Assembly: GCA_003427395.1 (NCBI GenBank)
Contig: BFEA01000016.1
Location: forward strand, 5,308,041-5,335,431
Length of the DNA: 27,391 bases
DNA from: Chara braunii
Taxonomy: Eukaryota; Streptophyta; Charophyceae; Charales; Characeae
Direction of reading: 5' to 3'
Shown: one piece after another, positions 27,337 to 27,391 of the stretch
Position numbering within the stretch: position 1 is the first letter of the stretch
Layout of the letters: every line of letters begins with the position of its first letter
Position numbers and translations under genes: made by a program
The notes under the pieces: generated by a model
Database searches by the model: none
What the model was told of the DNA's origin: nothing
Seen by the model: only the letters and a program-made list of their open reading frames with translations

Positions 27337-27391
<55 letters not shown>
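27121..27391. mobile_element. left end of a larger TA-flanked inverted-repeat element, copy 3
   Basis: CAGTCTTCCCCGGAACA, preceded by TA (27119-27120), matches the terminal repeat of the elements at 7116 and 9406 at about 20 of 25 positions. It is inserted in the RT end of element 2. Behind it lie subterminal repeats: TAGTACYCACG several times and the near-palindrome TAGAACACACGGGTGTTCTA at about 27254-27275. No opposite end is found before the window stops, so this copy is longer than the ~105-bp MITEs and might be closer to an autonomous parent. Confidence 0.55.
27338..27391. repeat. (CT)n microsatellite at the window end
   Basis: A 54-bp CT run reaching the last base; its full length is unknown. 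Confidence 0.95.

Noticed and set aside
1-27391. CRISPR arrays, bacterial operons, phage or toxin systems
   Set aside because: No spaced direct repeats, ribosome-binding sites or bacterial gene families; all evidence points to eukaryotic repeat-rich DNA.

Overview
This window looks like nuclear DNA of a streptophyte-type eukaryote (a charophyte alga or bryophyte-like plant). The clues are two decayed Ty3/gypsy chromovirus retrotransposons, a non-LTR (LINE) endonuclease relic, U6 and U2 snRNA-derived sequences of ordinary plant/animal type, possible intron-bearing coding pieces, and many long (CT)n/(GA)n tracts. Long CT/GA tracts with mutated chromoviruses would fit a large charophyte genome such as Chara, but the species is inference. 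There is no bacterial gene organisation, operon, CRISPR array or intact protein-coding gene. Almost everything is repeat-derived.

Layout. 1-4960 is AT-rich intergenic DNA with homopolymer runs, short duplicated blocks and one foldback element (1754-2028) with an 8-bp target-site duplication. 4969-5460 (minus) is a LINE endonuclease/linker relic, ending against a GGGTG minisatellite and a 75-bp poly-C tract. 6409-7636 (minus) is the most striking part: three U6-like and two U2-like snRNA sequences, several with A-rich tails, including a direct U6-U2 fusion and a U2 retrocopy flanked by a 9-bp duplication. 7116-7221 and 9406-9510 are two copies of one ~105-bp inverted-repeat element. A third, probably longer, relative begins at 27121 and cuts a retrotransposon. 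9939-10660 is a 722-bp inverted-repeat element with a perfect 7-bp duplication. 11610-11976 is a long hairpin whose arms run into complementary CT and GA tracts. 12600-13645 (minus) holds a RING-finger-like exon and possible small exons, the only hint of a host gene.

The right half is dominated by retrotransposons. A plus-strand chromovirus at about 15711-21796 (gag, protease, reverse transcriptase, RNase H, integrase, chromodomain in order) may be followed by a 3' LTR ending near 23122. It carries frameshifts, stops at conserved Trp and Gln positions, tandem duplications and deletions that remove the RT active site and part of integrase. A second, unrelated Ty3/gypsy lies on the minus strand (27113 to about 25237), with its integrase also internally deleted. 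Between them sit two members of the same inverted-repeat family as the 9939-10660 element. None of these elements could move on its own as written. The region is best read as a layered record of insertions, retroposition and decay.
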